Shown here: in pieces, positions 27,801 through 35,143 of the stretch
Numbering within the stretch: position 1 is the stretch's first letter
Layout: every line of letters starts with the position of its first letter
Assembly (NCBI GenBank): GCA_934179675.1
Contig: CAKPQS010000006.1
Location: 1 to 52,438, forward strand
Direction of reading: 5' to 3'
DNA length: 52,438 nt
DNA from: an uncultured Bacilli bacterium
GTDB lineage: Bacteria; Bacillota_I; Bacilli_A; RF39; UBA660
Program-made: the position numbers and the translations under genes
The notes under the pieces: model-generated
Database searches by the model: none
Told to the model about the DNA's origin: nothing
What the model saw: the letters and a program-made list of their open reading frames with translations, nothing else

Positions 27801-29582
27801 TAAGAAATTGATTCTTTTACTTTTTTCTTCTTGTTGTCCACCTTTAGAAATATAATAATTTACTTCAAAATTACCTTTTAAAACATTAATTAAATTTTTG
27901 TCTAATAAAAATGGGATGTATTCTTTGTGCAAATAAAGTGCATTACCATCAATTGTATTATTATAGAATGCTTCTTTTAATTCTTCTGGGGCTTCTTTAG
28001 ACATAAATATGTAAGAATATTTTTCTCTAAAAGCACCTTCAATAAAATCATAGCCTTCTGAATATGCAAAATAATTATTTTTTCTCATCAATTCTAGAAT
28101 TTCTGCCATAATATCAGTAAATTCTGAATATGTCATATTTTCTTGGTGTTGAATATTAAGACCAAATATATTTGATTTAGATAAAAAAGCACCTAATATA
28201 CTTAAATTATTTAATTCTTCTTGTTGTGAGAAAAATTTTGTTGAATCGTCAAACTTAATTAAGTTATCTAAACTAAATTTTTCCAATACTGTTGATTGAT
28301 TTCTATCAAGCAATAAAATTCTGGAATTATATGTTTTTAATTCTTCTATATTTTGATATTCTTCAACTACTTTTAAATTTAATGAGGACATCCATTCAGG
28401 TAATCTATATATTTTTTTACCACTCGCATCATAATGTTCTTCTAGTCCAGAAATTCCATAAACATTAAGAAAGTATTTTTTTATTGTTTTTGTAAATTTT
28501 TCTTCTATATTATGAGATTCATCAAAATTATGATTCACTTGATAAAATTCATTTTCAGCTCTAATATGATCAAAAACATCTTTATGATTTTTGAGAATAT
28601 ATTGTAAACCACCGTCACCTAATTTTTGAGCAAAATCTCTAATTTGACTATACTCCATAAAATTTTCAATATAAACATTTGAAAAAACATCAATATTTTT
28701 TATAACATCATCTATTGTTAATGTTCTCATATAATATTTATTTCTTACTTCATCGGGTATTGAAGCTTTTACTAAAAATATATCATCATTTTCATCTATA
28801 AATTTTTTGGGATATCCATCTACAGTAAATGGCATATATTTAGCATGTAAAATATTATCACGTGCATAAGCATAACATAATTGTTTTATTTCATTTACTT
28901 TAGCTTTTTTAACATTTTCTAAAAGTGTTTGCAAAGTCATTCCATAATTAGAATAAAATATATTATGATATGAATTTTCATTTAAAAAATATTGAGCAAT
29001 AGAAAAATCATCTTGAGAATAATTATATAATTCTACTGTTTTTTTTAAGCCTAATATCATCATTAAAGATTTTGATGTAGCTCTACTATCAAAATGGTCT
29101 AATATATTTTTCTTTTCTAATTCATCTAACTGATTAGTATTTAAATTTATAAGATCATATATTGTTAAATTATGATTATAGTATTTTTCTTTAAATTGAT
29201 AATCAAAATTATCAGATAAAAATAATTGAGGATTTGTTTTAATTATTGATTCATCAAAATTATCTTCACTTAAAACTCCTTTAAATTTATCTAAATTTTT
29301 TATATTACAATTTTTAAAATTACCTTTACCATTAAAATCTAAAATATTAAAGTCAATATTAGCATTTGTTTGAGAAAAATCTGGTTCTGAAATTAATTTT
29401 ACATTTTCCCAACTTGCAAATGGAATATCACTTAAATCATATGATAATAATTTATATTGAACTTCTAAATATTGGTCAATTATTTCTTTTTTATTACTAT
29501 CATTTTGATCCATTAATTTATTTAAATTTTCTAATTGTTGTTTGTATTCATTAAATACATTTAAATTTATTTTTTCTTTCAT
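24813..29582 (-). CDS. Giant 1589-residue repeat protein, unknown function
   Basis: A very large soluble protein without signal peptide or membrane segments. A loose module recurs at least five times in the first 900 residues: a hydrophobic FL, a short acidic stretch, then a run like APEELKEAFYNNT or SIPDEVRNKYYMRTLTIDDV, then a stretch like ILKNKN (about residues 115, 280, 530, 680 and 850). The C-terminal third differs: about 1180-1370 carries LTDCCQELGNFAELCMEHS and IVAQSWVWRNKDVLCFDNIE, which weakly recalls PcfJ/GNAT-like folds. It starts at an ATG behind AAGGTAAAG and overlaps the ProA-like gene by 11 bp. It is element 2 cargo. Defence, adhesion-independent binding and toxin roles are all possible; no function is assigned. 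Confidence 0.75.
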   Translation of the reverse strand: MKEKINLNVFNEYKQQLENLNKLMDQNDSNKKEIIDQYLEVQYKLLSYDLSDIPFASWENVKLISEPDFSQTNANIDFNILDFNGKGNFKNCNIKNLDKFKGVLSEDNFDESIIKTNPQLFLSDNFDYQFKEKYYNHNLTIYDLINLNTNQLDELEKKNILDHFDSRATSKSLMMILGLKKTVELYNYSQDDFSIAQYFLNENSYHNIFYSNYGMTLQTLLENVKKAKVNEIKQLCYAYARDNILHAKYMPFTVDGYPKKFIDENDDIFLVKASIPDEVRNKYYMRTLTIDDVIKNIDVFSNVYIENFMEYSQIRDFAQKLGDGGLQYILKNHKDVFDHIRAENEFYQVNHNFDESHNIEEKFTKTIKKYFLNVYGISGLEEHYDASGKKIYRLPEWMSSLNLKVVEEYQNIEELKTYNSRILLLDRNQSTVLEKFSLDNLIKFDDSTKFFSQQEELNNLSILGAFLSKSNIFGLNIQHQENMTYSEFTDIMAEILELMRKNNYFAYSEGYDFIEGAFREKYSYIFMSKEAPEELKEAFYNNTIDGNALYLHKEYIPFLLDKNLINVLKGNFEVNYYISKGGQQEEKSKRINFLTYYCKLYGNENFLNLISKYGNVGCYITDANIDLATDKKGLEKQYRKAVYDFILFNPKVNYKHLLNINEFVSEHYDLFLQKEELNKIPESIRADVEKDFYEGTLKFETIKQNPELIEILKNKNLEHAFANYRINSSVFNSNNYKIYHSTEIEMIKFIGKEQFLKLCSKYGKYLENIYFDLPILIKDNKYYEKNSVNNKELDFNRLSLLIEDTIIKKCQEGKKNYEYKDAPEFLKQARPDLFLDPNAPQELQDLFYFKNNMGLSFNVIRDNIDWLQYLKGKSVSTSFLRNNSYTYYDMKKYFEIFGEEKGLKLGLQRTKTVEKMIGFQKVEIMKKWYDKTGQKFIPDFVVMENFPLEEVDKFLASGPNWSRLMKIESFSKWQEHRDAMLKLAYTFGAFDQDQIGMKKLMDLLTGIPRQYKTEDIDKLKFYEKIILEYDRICKKKPNKAPTMPSCALEYGFLKKELINDGIKFNGKSMFDDLFNGNTLKLNPQNHPKAMKYLRTILEEKNIVLSGDEAHQLFGGFTLKYDKDFREFLLNNMDEIRNNPEYTKYVSSVQKQFDAIKALNSNRTLTWNLAVSFVQSNKYTDVNIGNDKVAEISAIAGYSQDDFNKLQEIYNYGKIRTFNSIPRIENSTSKYIYEILRLDDPLALAIGTLTDCCQELGNFAELCMEHSMVDKNGRIFIIKDKQNNIVAQSWVWRNKDVLCFDNIEIPDKAFIRNNKYNPELGRKGFTDEIFQIYKQAAKELIETDQLAYKKLLDEGKISQEQYDGLRLSKITVGLGYNDIAESLKKNTKLDKGNISRPLPFKEPVELMRKLYINDSTNQYILEERKNKKEYTGETLPIYNDNYIEYTNDNFDDKMLLMLEKLELITKHNLDTQLSDYDDQKNIVSSIAKNYRLNPETTRIIMNSNFALIYDTNKNNVKIADLLYNFNVDNGKQKMNITEDVLLQIKIALDQITKNKIIDTSNLTNEQLKIYNKVVSLNEEIDIKKGISHGK

Positions 29583-29665
29583 TCTTTACCTTCTTTACAA
29601 TTAGTATCTTATATATAAACTATATAACACATTTCAATAAAAAGCAACTAATTATTTTTACATAA

Positions 29666-29684
29666 AAAAGAGCTTATGCTCTTT
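29666..29684 (-). terminator. Terminator of the acyl-CoA ligase gene
   Basis: On the minus strand AAAAGAGC pairs with GCTCTTTT across the stop codon, followed by TTATG. Confidence 0.75.
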
Positions 29685-31413
29685 TGCTATACTCTTCTAA
29701 TTCTTTATAAGCAATTTTCCCTAATTTTGTTTTCGGTAATTCATCTAAAATTTCTATTTCTTTAGGTTGCTCATAACGTGCTAAATGTTTTTTTAAATAT
29801 TTCTGAAGACTTACTTTAGCAATCATAGCATTTTTTCCTTCTTTTAAAGTTATAAATGCTTTAACAATTTCTCCTTTATTAGAGTCTGGAACACCTATTA
29901 CAGCACATGATGTAACTGCTTCATGATTCATTATAATATCTTCAATATTAGCAGGATAAACATTATAGCCACTTGTAATAATCATTCTTTTTAATCTAGC
30001 CTTATAATGAACTAATCCTTTTGAATCTATATAACCAATATCACCTGTATGAAGGAATTTTTTGCCATTCATTACTTCAATTGTATTTTTTGTTTCTTCC
30101 TCTTCATCTAAATATTCTAACATTACATTTGGTCCAGATATACATATTTCTCCAGGAATACCTGGTTTTACTTCTTCTTTTGTATTTATGTCTATTATTT
30201 TAAATTCTGTATCAGGGAATGGATAACCTATTACATCTGCCTCATCATATATTCCTTCTGGTGATAATGAAACAACACCACTTGATTCAGTCAAACCATA
30301 GCCTATTTTTATATCAGTTGTGCAACCATATTTTTGTAAAAAACCATTTACTTTTTGTTTTAGAGCCAAACTCATAGAATCTCCACCACAAACAACTAGT
30401 TTTAAACATTTTAATTCATTTTTATTAAATTCCATTTTTGTTATATAATCATATAAAGTTGGAACACCACATAAAACATTAAAATGGTACCTTCTTAAAT
30501 ATGTTTTAAATTTTTTAGAATCAAATTGTGGAATTAATATTGCTTTCATTCCATTAAATAAAGGTGTATGTGTACATATGCCAATACCAAATGCATGAAA
30601 GTTAGGTAAGAAAGTCAAAAATGAATTTTCTGGTATCAATGCATCTGGTGCGACATATCTACTTTGAAGTGCTTGTGTATTGAAGGAATAGTTACTTATT
30701 ATAACACCTTTTGATTTACCTGTTGTACCTCCACTATATAAAATAACTGCTGGATCGTTACTATCCATACTTTCATAAGGATCTTCTGTATAAGATAATG
30801 ATTTTTTTAAAAAGTGATCCCATAAAATAAACTTTTCATTTTCCGAAACATTTAATTTTCTTCCCTTTACAATCCAATATAGAAAAGCAGTCATTCTTTC
30901 CATTGATTTGGTTGCTGATGTTATTATTACTTTTTGAACATTTGTATTATCAATTATATTTTGAACCTTTTTATATGTTATATCAATACATAACATTACT
31001 TTAGTATTACTTTTATTTAAATAATATTCTATTTCTTTTTCGCTAGATAATGGATGAATCATATTAGCGACAGCACCAATTTCATTAATTGCATAAAACA
31101 TTGTAACTTCTTCTGGAGTATTTGGCATACATATAGTTACTCGATCACCTTTTTCTACTCCCAAAGCTTTTAGGGCTTTAGCACATTTATTTATTTTTTT
31201 TATTAATTGTTTATATGTTATTTGATTATTTTCATATTCTATTGCCGTATTCATTGGATATTTTAAGGCTGATTCAAAAATAGCGTCATATAAACTACCT
31301 TCAAAATATTTTACTTTTTTAGGTAATTTATAACCTTTTTTCCATTTATTTCTTATTTTATTATTTACATTTCTAAATAAATTTCTAGTTTTTAAAATCA
31401 ATCTTTCTATCAT
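29674..31413 (-). CDS. AMP-forming acyl-CoA synthetase
   Basis: A 579-residue adenylate-forming enzyme that activates a carboxylic acid, probably a fatty acid, with ATP and joins it to CoA. Motifs: the P-loop YSGGTTGKSKGV (about 213-224), GYGLTESSG, HTGDIGYIDSKGLVHYKAR, and the catalytic C-terminal lysine in PKTKLGKIAYKEL. The N-terminal basic stretch (LKTRNLFRNVNNKIRNKWKKGY) suggests membrane association. Its start overlaps the stop of the 55-residue membrane protein by 4 bp, placing it in an operon with the ECF sigma factor. Acid chain length cannot be told. It could feed the condensation-fold acyltransferase at 18166, but only by inference. Confidence 0.92.
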   Translation of the reverse strand: MIERLILKTRNLFRNVNNKIRNKWKKGYKLPKKVKYFEGSLYDAIFESALKYPMNTAIEYENNQITYKQLIKKINKCAKALKALGVEKGDRVTICMPNTPEEVTMFYAINEIGAVANMIHPLSSEKEIEYYLNKSNTKVMLCIDITYKKVQNIIDNTNVQKVIITSATKSMERMTAFLYWIVKGRKLNVSENEKFILWDHFLKKSLSYTEDPYESMDSNDPAVILYSGGTTGKSKGVIISNYSFNTQALQSRYVAPDALIPENSFLTFLPNFHAFGIGICTHTPLFNGMKAILIPQFDSKKFKTYLRRYHFNVLCGVPTLYDYITKMEFNKNELKCLKLVVCGGDSMSLALKQKVNGFLQKYGCTTDIKIGYGLTESSGVVSLSPEGIYDEADVIGYPFPDTEFKIIDINTKEEVKPGIPGEICISGPNVMLEYLDEEEETKNTIEVMNGKKFLHTGDIGYIDSKGLVHYKARLKRMIITSGYNVYPANIEDIIMNHEAVTSCAVIGVPDSNKGEIVKAFITLKEGKNAMIAKVSLQKYLKKHLARYEQPKEIEILDELPKTKLGKIAYKELEEYSKRA

Positions 31414-31577
31414 TTTACTTTTTCCTTTCTAATTTTGTATATAATTGCTCCTCCAACTAATATTATACCTAGGGGAATTGCTACTTTAAGTATATTGTTT
31501 TTTCCAGAATTATTAACTATATTTCTATATATTTTATCTCTATTTATTTTTGCTTTTAATATATTTTCAATATTCAT
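31410..31577 (-). CDS. 55-residue membrane protein, candidate anti-sigma factor
   Basis: Lies 2 bp after the ECF sigma gene and overlaps the acyl-CoA ligase start by 4 bp. The N-terminal 30 residues are charged and helical (MNIENILKAKINRDKIYRNI), then one membrane helix (VAIPLGIILVGGAIIYKI) and a basic tail. Sigma factors of this class are often held by a small membrane protein encoded immediately downstream, and size, topology and position fit. No known anti-sigma domain is visible because the protein is too short, so the role is inferred from context. Confidence 0.6.
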   Translation of the reverse strand: MNIENILKAKINRDKIYRNIVNNSGKNNILKVAIPLGIILVGGAIIYKIRKEKVK

Positions 31578-31579
31578 TT

Positions 31580-32083
31580 TTATCCTTCTTTCATATATTT
31601 TTTTAATTTTTTTAAAGTTCTATATAAATAATTTTTTACATTTGATTCACTTAATTTTAATTCATGAGCAATTTCTGGGATTGTTAAACCAAAACTATAA
31701 TACAAATAAAATATTTTTGCAATTGTTTGATTTTTCTTTAAATATTTCCATACTTTTTCCTGATCATATTGTTCGAGTATACTTTTTTCTATATCAATAT
31801 TATCTTTATAATCTTCAATGTCATCTTTATTCGTAAATAAAGAAACAATCTTTTGCTTATAGTTATATCTGTAATAATCATTTATTTTATTTTTAGCGAT
31901 AGCTCTGATATATGATTTATTAAGTAAATCATAATTATCTTTATTTATTATTTTAAATATATCCATGTAAATTATCTGTAAAATATCATTTACATCATTT
32001 ATATTTGGAGTTGAACAAATGACATATTTAGAAATATCATCAAATGTTTCTTTGTATAGTTTGTTAAATAATTCTTCTTTCAT
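31580..32083 (-). CDS. ECF-type RNA polymerase sigma factor
   Basis: A 167-residue extracytoplasmic-function sigma factor. Region 2 is in the first half (INDVNDILQIIYMDIFKI, then SYIRAIAKNKINDYYRYNYK), and region 4 at the end has the -35-binding helix-turn-helix (GLTIPEIAHELKLSESNVKNYLYRTLKKLKKYM). It should direct transcription of a small regulon, probably including its own operon with the 55-residue membrane protein and the acyl-CoA ligase. The ATG follows AGGAGAACATAC. It lies in element 2, so the element may carry its own regulatory circuit. Confidence 0.88.
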   Translation of the reverse strand: MKEELFNKLYKETFDDISKYVICSTPNINDVNDILQIIYMDIFKIINKDNYDLLNKSYIRAIAKNKINDYYRYNYKQKIVSLFTNKDDIEDYKDNIDIEKSILEQYDQEKVWKYLKKNQTIAKIFYLYYSFGLTIPEIAHELKLSESNVKNYLYRTLKKLKKYMKEG

Positions 32084-32214
32084 GTATGTTCTCCTATTAT
32101 ATAGTCGTTTACTTTTTTTAAAAGTTTCAAAAAAAGATTTTATATTATTAATTATTTAGTATAAATTTATATATATTATATCAAAAATGTATTATAAAAT
32201 AAAGGAAAATGATA

Positions 32215-32243
32215 TTGTACTTTTATAACAAATATTATATAAT
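32215..32243 (+). promoter_or_regulatory. Promoter of the phosphoketolase gene
   Basis: TTGTAC, exactly 17 bp, then TATAAT, ending 20 bp before the start codon; a strong match to the housekeeping consensus. Confidence 0.75.
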
Positions 32244-32263
32244 TAAATGGTAAGGAGAGTATT

Positions 32264-34597
32264 ATGATAACAAACGATGAATTAATTAAAATTGATAAAT
32301 ATTTTAGGGCGTCTAATTATCTTTCTGCTTGTCAATTATATTTACTTGATAATCCATTATTAAAAAGGCCTCTTAAAATAGAAGATATAAAAAGAAATAT
32401 TGTTGGACACTGGGGTACAGTTCCTGGACAAAATTTTATTTATGTTCATTTAAATAGAATTATAAAAAAATATGATTTAAACATGATTTATTTGTCTGGA
32501 CCAGGACATGGTGGTAATGCTATGGTGGCTCAAAGTTATTTGGAAGGAACATATAGTGAAGTTTATCCTAATATTACTAGAGATGAAGAAGGACTTAAAA
32601 AACTTTTTAAACAGTTTTCTTTCCCTGGTGGTATTTCTTCACATGTGGCACCAGAAACGCCTGGTTCAATTAACGAGGGTGGTGAACTTGGCTATAGTCT
32701 TGCTCATGCTTATGGTGCGATTTTAGACAATCCTGATTTGATTGCTGCTTGTGTTGTTGGTGATGGTGAAGCAGAAACAGGACCACTTGCTACTAGTTGG
32801 CATCTTAATAAATTTATAAATCCTAAAACTGATGGCGTTGTTTTACCAATATTACATTTAAATGGTTATAAGATCGCTAATCCGACTATTTTTGCTAGAA
32901 TCTCAAATGAAGAATTAATTAATTATTTTAAGGGATGTGGTTATGAACCTTTTATTGTCGATGATAGTATAAATATACATGAAAAAATGGCTAATACTTT
33001 GGATATTGTTATTGATAGAATTAAAAAAATTAAGAATAATGCTTTAACTGATAATAATCGTCCTATATGGCCTATGATTATATTGAAAACTAAAAAGGGA
33101 TGGACTGGTCCTAAAGAAGTTAAAGGATCATATATCGAGGGAACTTTTAGGGCACATCAAGTACCAATTCCTATTTCAAGAAATAATCCGGAAAATTTAG
33201 AACTTCTTGAGAAATGGTTAAGGAGTTATAAACCTTGGGAATTATTTGATAATAATGGTAGATTACTTCCTGAACTTCAAGAACTTGCACCTAATGGTAA
33301 TCATAGAATGAGTGCTAATCCTAATGCAAATGGTGGTATTTTATTAAGAGAACTTAGAACACCAGATTTTAAAGCTTTTGGTATTAATGTTGAAAGAGGT
33401 ATTACTAATGTTCAAGATATGAAGGAACTTGGTAGATATATTAAGGAATTAATTCGTTTAAATAGTGAAAGCAGAAATTTTCGTGTATTTGGTCCTGATG
33501 AAGCCTTATCTAATAGACTGAATTATATGTTTGATGTAACTAATAGACAATTTATGGGTACTAAATATAATTATGATGAATTTTTAGGTAATGATGGTAG
33601 AGTTATTGATTCTTATCTTTCTGAACATGTTTGTGAAGGATTGTTGGAGGGATATTTATTAACTGGAAGACATGGATTTTTCCATAGTTATGAAGCTTTT
33701 GTTAGAATCGTTGATTCCATGGCTAGTCAACATGCTAAATGGTTAAAAGTTACTAGAGAGCTTGCTTGGAGAAGACCTATTGCTTCTTTAAATTATGTTT
33801 TAACTAGTCATATTTGGCAACAAGATCATAATGGTTATACTCATCAAGATCCTGGATTTTTAAATCATTTAGTTACTAAAAAAGCAGATATCGTTAGAAT
33901 TTATTTACCTGCTGATGCTAATATGTTGATTTCTTGTTTTGATCATGCTATTAAGAGCAAAAACTATATTAATGTTATTGTTGCTAGCAAACACGAGCGT
34001 CCACAATGGCTCAATATGGATGAGGCTATTAAACATTGTACTAATGGTATTGGTATTTGGAAATGGGCTAGCAATGATGAAGGATATGAGCCGGATATTG
34101 TGATGGCTTGTGCTGGTGATACACCTACTCTTGAAACATTAGCGGCAACTAAAATTCTAAATGAATTTTTTCCGGAGGTTAAAGTTAGAGTTATAAATGT
34201 TGTTGATTTAATGAAACTTGAATCTAATACTAATCATCCTCATGGTTTAACTGAAGATGAATTTGATATGTTATTTACTAAAGATAAGCCTGTTATTTTT
34301 GCTTTTCATGGTTATCCATCTTTAGTACATCAACTTACTTACAAACGAACTAATAATAATATTCATGTTCATGGTTATAAAGAAGAAGGAACTATTACGA
34401 CACCATTTGATATGCGTGTACAAAATCATTTGGATAGATTTCATTTGGTAATGGATGCTTTAAATTATTTGGATATTTTAGGTGAGAGACGAGCTTCGCT
34501 TAATGAATGGTGTAAAGAGAAATTGCTTGAACATAATGCTTATATTAGAGAATATGGTGAAGATATGCCATATGTTAAAGATTGGAAATGGAAATAA
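32264..34597 (+). CDS. xfp: Phosphoketolase (xylulose-5-P/fructose-6-P)
   Basis: A 777-residue thiamine diphosphate enzyme that splits xylulose 5-phosphate (and often fructose 6-phosphate) with phosphate into acetyl phosphate plus glyceraldehyde 3-phosphate (or erythrose 4-phosphate). Typical sequence: HWGTVPGQNFIYVHLNR, SGPGHGGNAMVAQSYLEG, FSFPGGISSHVAPETPGSI and the cofactor-binding VGDGEAETGPLATSWH. Length matches the family (about 790). A strong promoter and AAGGAGAG site precede it, and a terminator follows. As the last gene before the right end of element 2 it would be a metabolic trait carried by the element, giving an extra ATP via acetate kinase during sugar fermentation. Confidence 0.97.
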   Translation: MITNDELIKIDKYFRASNYLSACQLYLLDNPLLKRPLKIEDIKRNIVGHWGTVPGQNFIYVHLNRIIKKYDLNMIYLSGPGHGGNAMVAQSYLEGTYSEVYPNITRDEEGLKKLFKQFSFPGGISSHVAPETPGSINEGGELGYSLAHAYGAILDNPDLIAACVVGDGEAETGPLATSWHLNKFINPKTDGVVLPILHLNGYKIANPTIFARISNEELINYFKGCGYEPFIVDDSINIHEKMANTLDIVIDRIKKIKNNALTDNNRPIWPMIILKTKKGWTGPKEVKGSYIEGTFRAHQVPIPISRNNPENLELLEKWLRSYKPWELFDNNGRLLPELQELAPNGNHRMSANPNANGGILLRELRTPDFKAFGINVERGITNVQDMKELGRYIKELIRLNSESRNFRVFGPDEALSNRLNYMFDVTNRQFMGTKYNYDEFLGNDGRVIDSYLSEHVCEGLLEGYLLTGRHGFFHSYEAFVRIVDSMASQHAKWLKVTRELAWRRPIASLNYVLTSHIWQQDHNGYTHQDPGFLNHLVTKKADIVRIYLPADANMLISCFDHAIKSKNYINVIVASKHERPQWLNMDEAIKHCTNGIGIWKWASNDEGYEPDIVMACAGDTPTLETLAATKILNEFFPEVKVRVINVVDLMKLESNTNHPHGLTEDEFDMLFTKDKPVIFAFHGYPSLVHQLTYKRTNNNIHVHGYKEEGTITTPFDMRVQNHLDRFHLVMDALNYLDILGERRASLNEWCKEKLLEHNAYIREYGEDMPYVKDWKWK

Positions 34598-34620
34598 TAC
34601 TTTTGTAAGTATTATTTTTT
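34594..34620 (+). terminator. Terminator of the phosphoketolase gene
   Basis: AATACTT pairs with AAGTATT, followed by ATTTTTTT, directly at the stop codon. Confidence 0.85.
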
Positions 34621-34673
34621 GTGTAAAATTAATTGTTTTAATATGATGTTATTATTTCCCTGTATGATTATAA

Positions 34674-34677
34674 TTGG
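34674..34677 (+). repeat. Right attachment core of element 2
   Basis: Second copy of TTGG, in the same reading phase of the permease gene as the left core. Confidence 0.65.
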
Positions 34678-34852
34678 GGTTATTATGGGAGAATTCTTGG
34701 TTTCAAAGGAAGGAATTGGGTATTTAATAATGTATGGTTCACAGGTTTTTAATTTAAATTTAGTTATGACGGGTATATTTTTACTTTTAATTATATCAGC
34801 TATCTTATATTATTTGGTCATTTTAATTGAAAAAATTAAATTTAAAAAATAA
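34674..34852 (+). pseudogene. 3' fragment of NitT/TauT-type ABC permease
   Basis: The last 58 codons of the permease that begins at 20690. It reads GVIMGEFLVSKEGIGYLIMY, then a final membrane helix (VMTGIFLLLIISAILYYLVILI) and a lysine-rich end. GEFLVSxxGIGYLI is a hallmark of the SsuC/TauC family and has no start codon or ribosome binding site of its own; the upstream codons in this frame (34619-34673) belong to the element. Together with the N-terminal part it forms a normal-length permease. Confidence 0.87.
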
Positions 34853-34895
34853 TAAATATTTTTAAAATGCTTATTTTTGTGCTACAATAGTTATC

Positions 34896-35108
34896 ATGAA
34901 GAAGTTTTTGATTTGGCTTATAAGAATTTATCAGTCTATTCCTTTTACTATACATGGTGCTTGTAAATTTACTCCTAGTTGTTCAAATTATGCTATTGAT
35001 GCTATTAATTGTTATGGTGCTTTTAAAGGGAGTATTCTAGCTATTAAAAGGATTTTCAGGTGCAATCCGTGGAGTAAAGGTGGATATGATCCTGTGCAAA
35101 AAAAATAA
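34896..35108 (+). CDS. yidD: Membrane protein insertion efficiency factor YidD
   Basis: A 70-residue protein with the family signature GACKFTPSCSNYAIDAI and the second block KGSILAIKRIFRCNPWSKGGYDPV, with the conserved cysteines and the amphipathic first helix. YidD acts at the inner membrane beside YidC. It usually sits near rnpA, oxaA or rpmH; here it is apart from that cluster. It follows the interrupted permease by 43 bp and has its own terminator. Confidence 0.95.
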   Translation: MKKFLIWLIRIYQSIPFTIHGACKFTPSCSNYAIDAINCYGAFKGSILAIKRIFRCNPWSKGGYDPVQKK

Positions 35109-35143
35109 TATCTTTGGGTGTTAATTGCCTTTAGATATTATTT
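35106..35143. terminator. Shared terminator of yidD and the S51 peptidase gene
   Basis: ATAATATCT pairs with AGATATTAT around a 20-nt loop, with T runs on each side for the two convergent genes. Confidence 0.75.

Larger units (their letters stand above)
21300..34677. mobile_element. Element 2: serine-recombinase integrative element, about 13.4 kb
   Basis: The two halves of one ABC permease gene flank it, in frame, at a shared TTGG. A large serine recombinase gene ends 26 bp inside the left boundary. Joining the inner ends makes an attP candidate TTATAATTGGAATAATAA, a dyad with 7 of 8 matching positions around a central GG. Cargo: decayed CsoR/heavy-metal genes, a ProA-like protein, a 1589-residue protein, an acyl-CoA ligase, an ECF sigma factor and a phosphoketolase. 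No transfer or replication genes are seen. The sequence supports the boundaries; single-event acquisition of all cargo is inferred. Confidence 0.8.

Noticed and set aside
34619..34852. A free-standing 77-residue membrane protein
   Set aside because: The part after 34674 is the C-terminal end of the split ABC permease; the codons before it are element sequence without a proper start.
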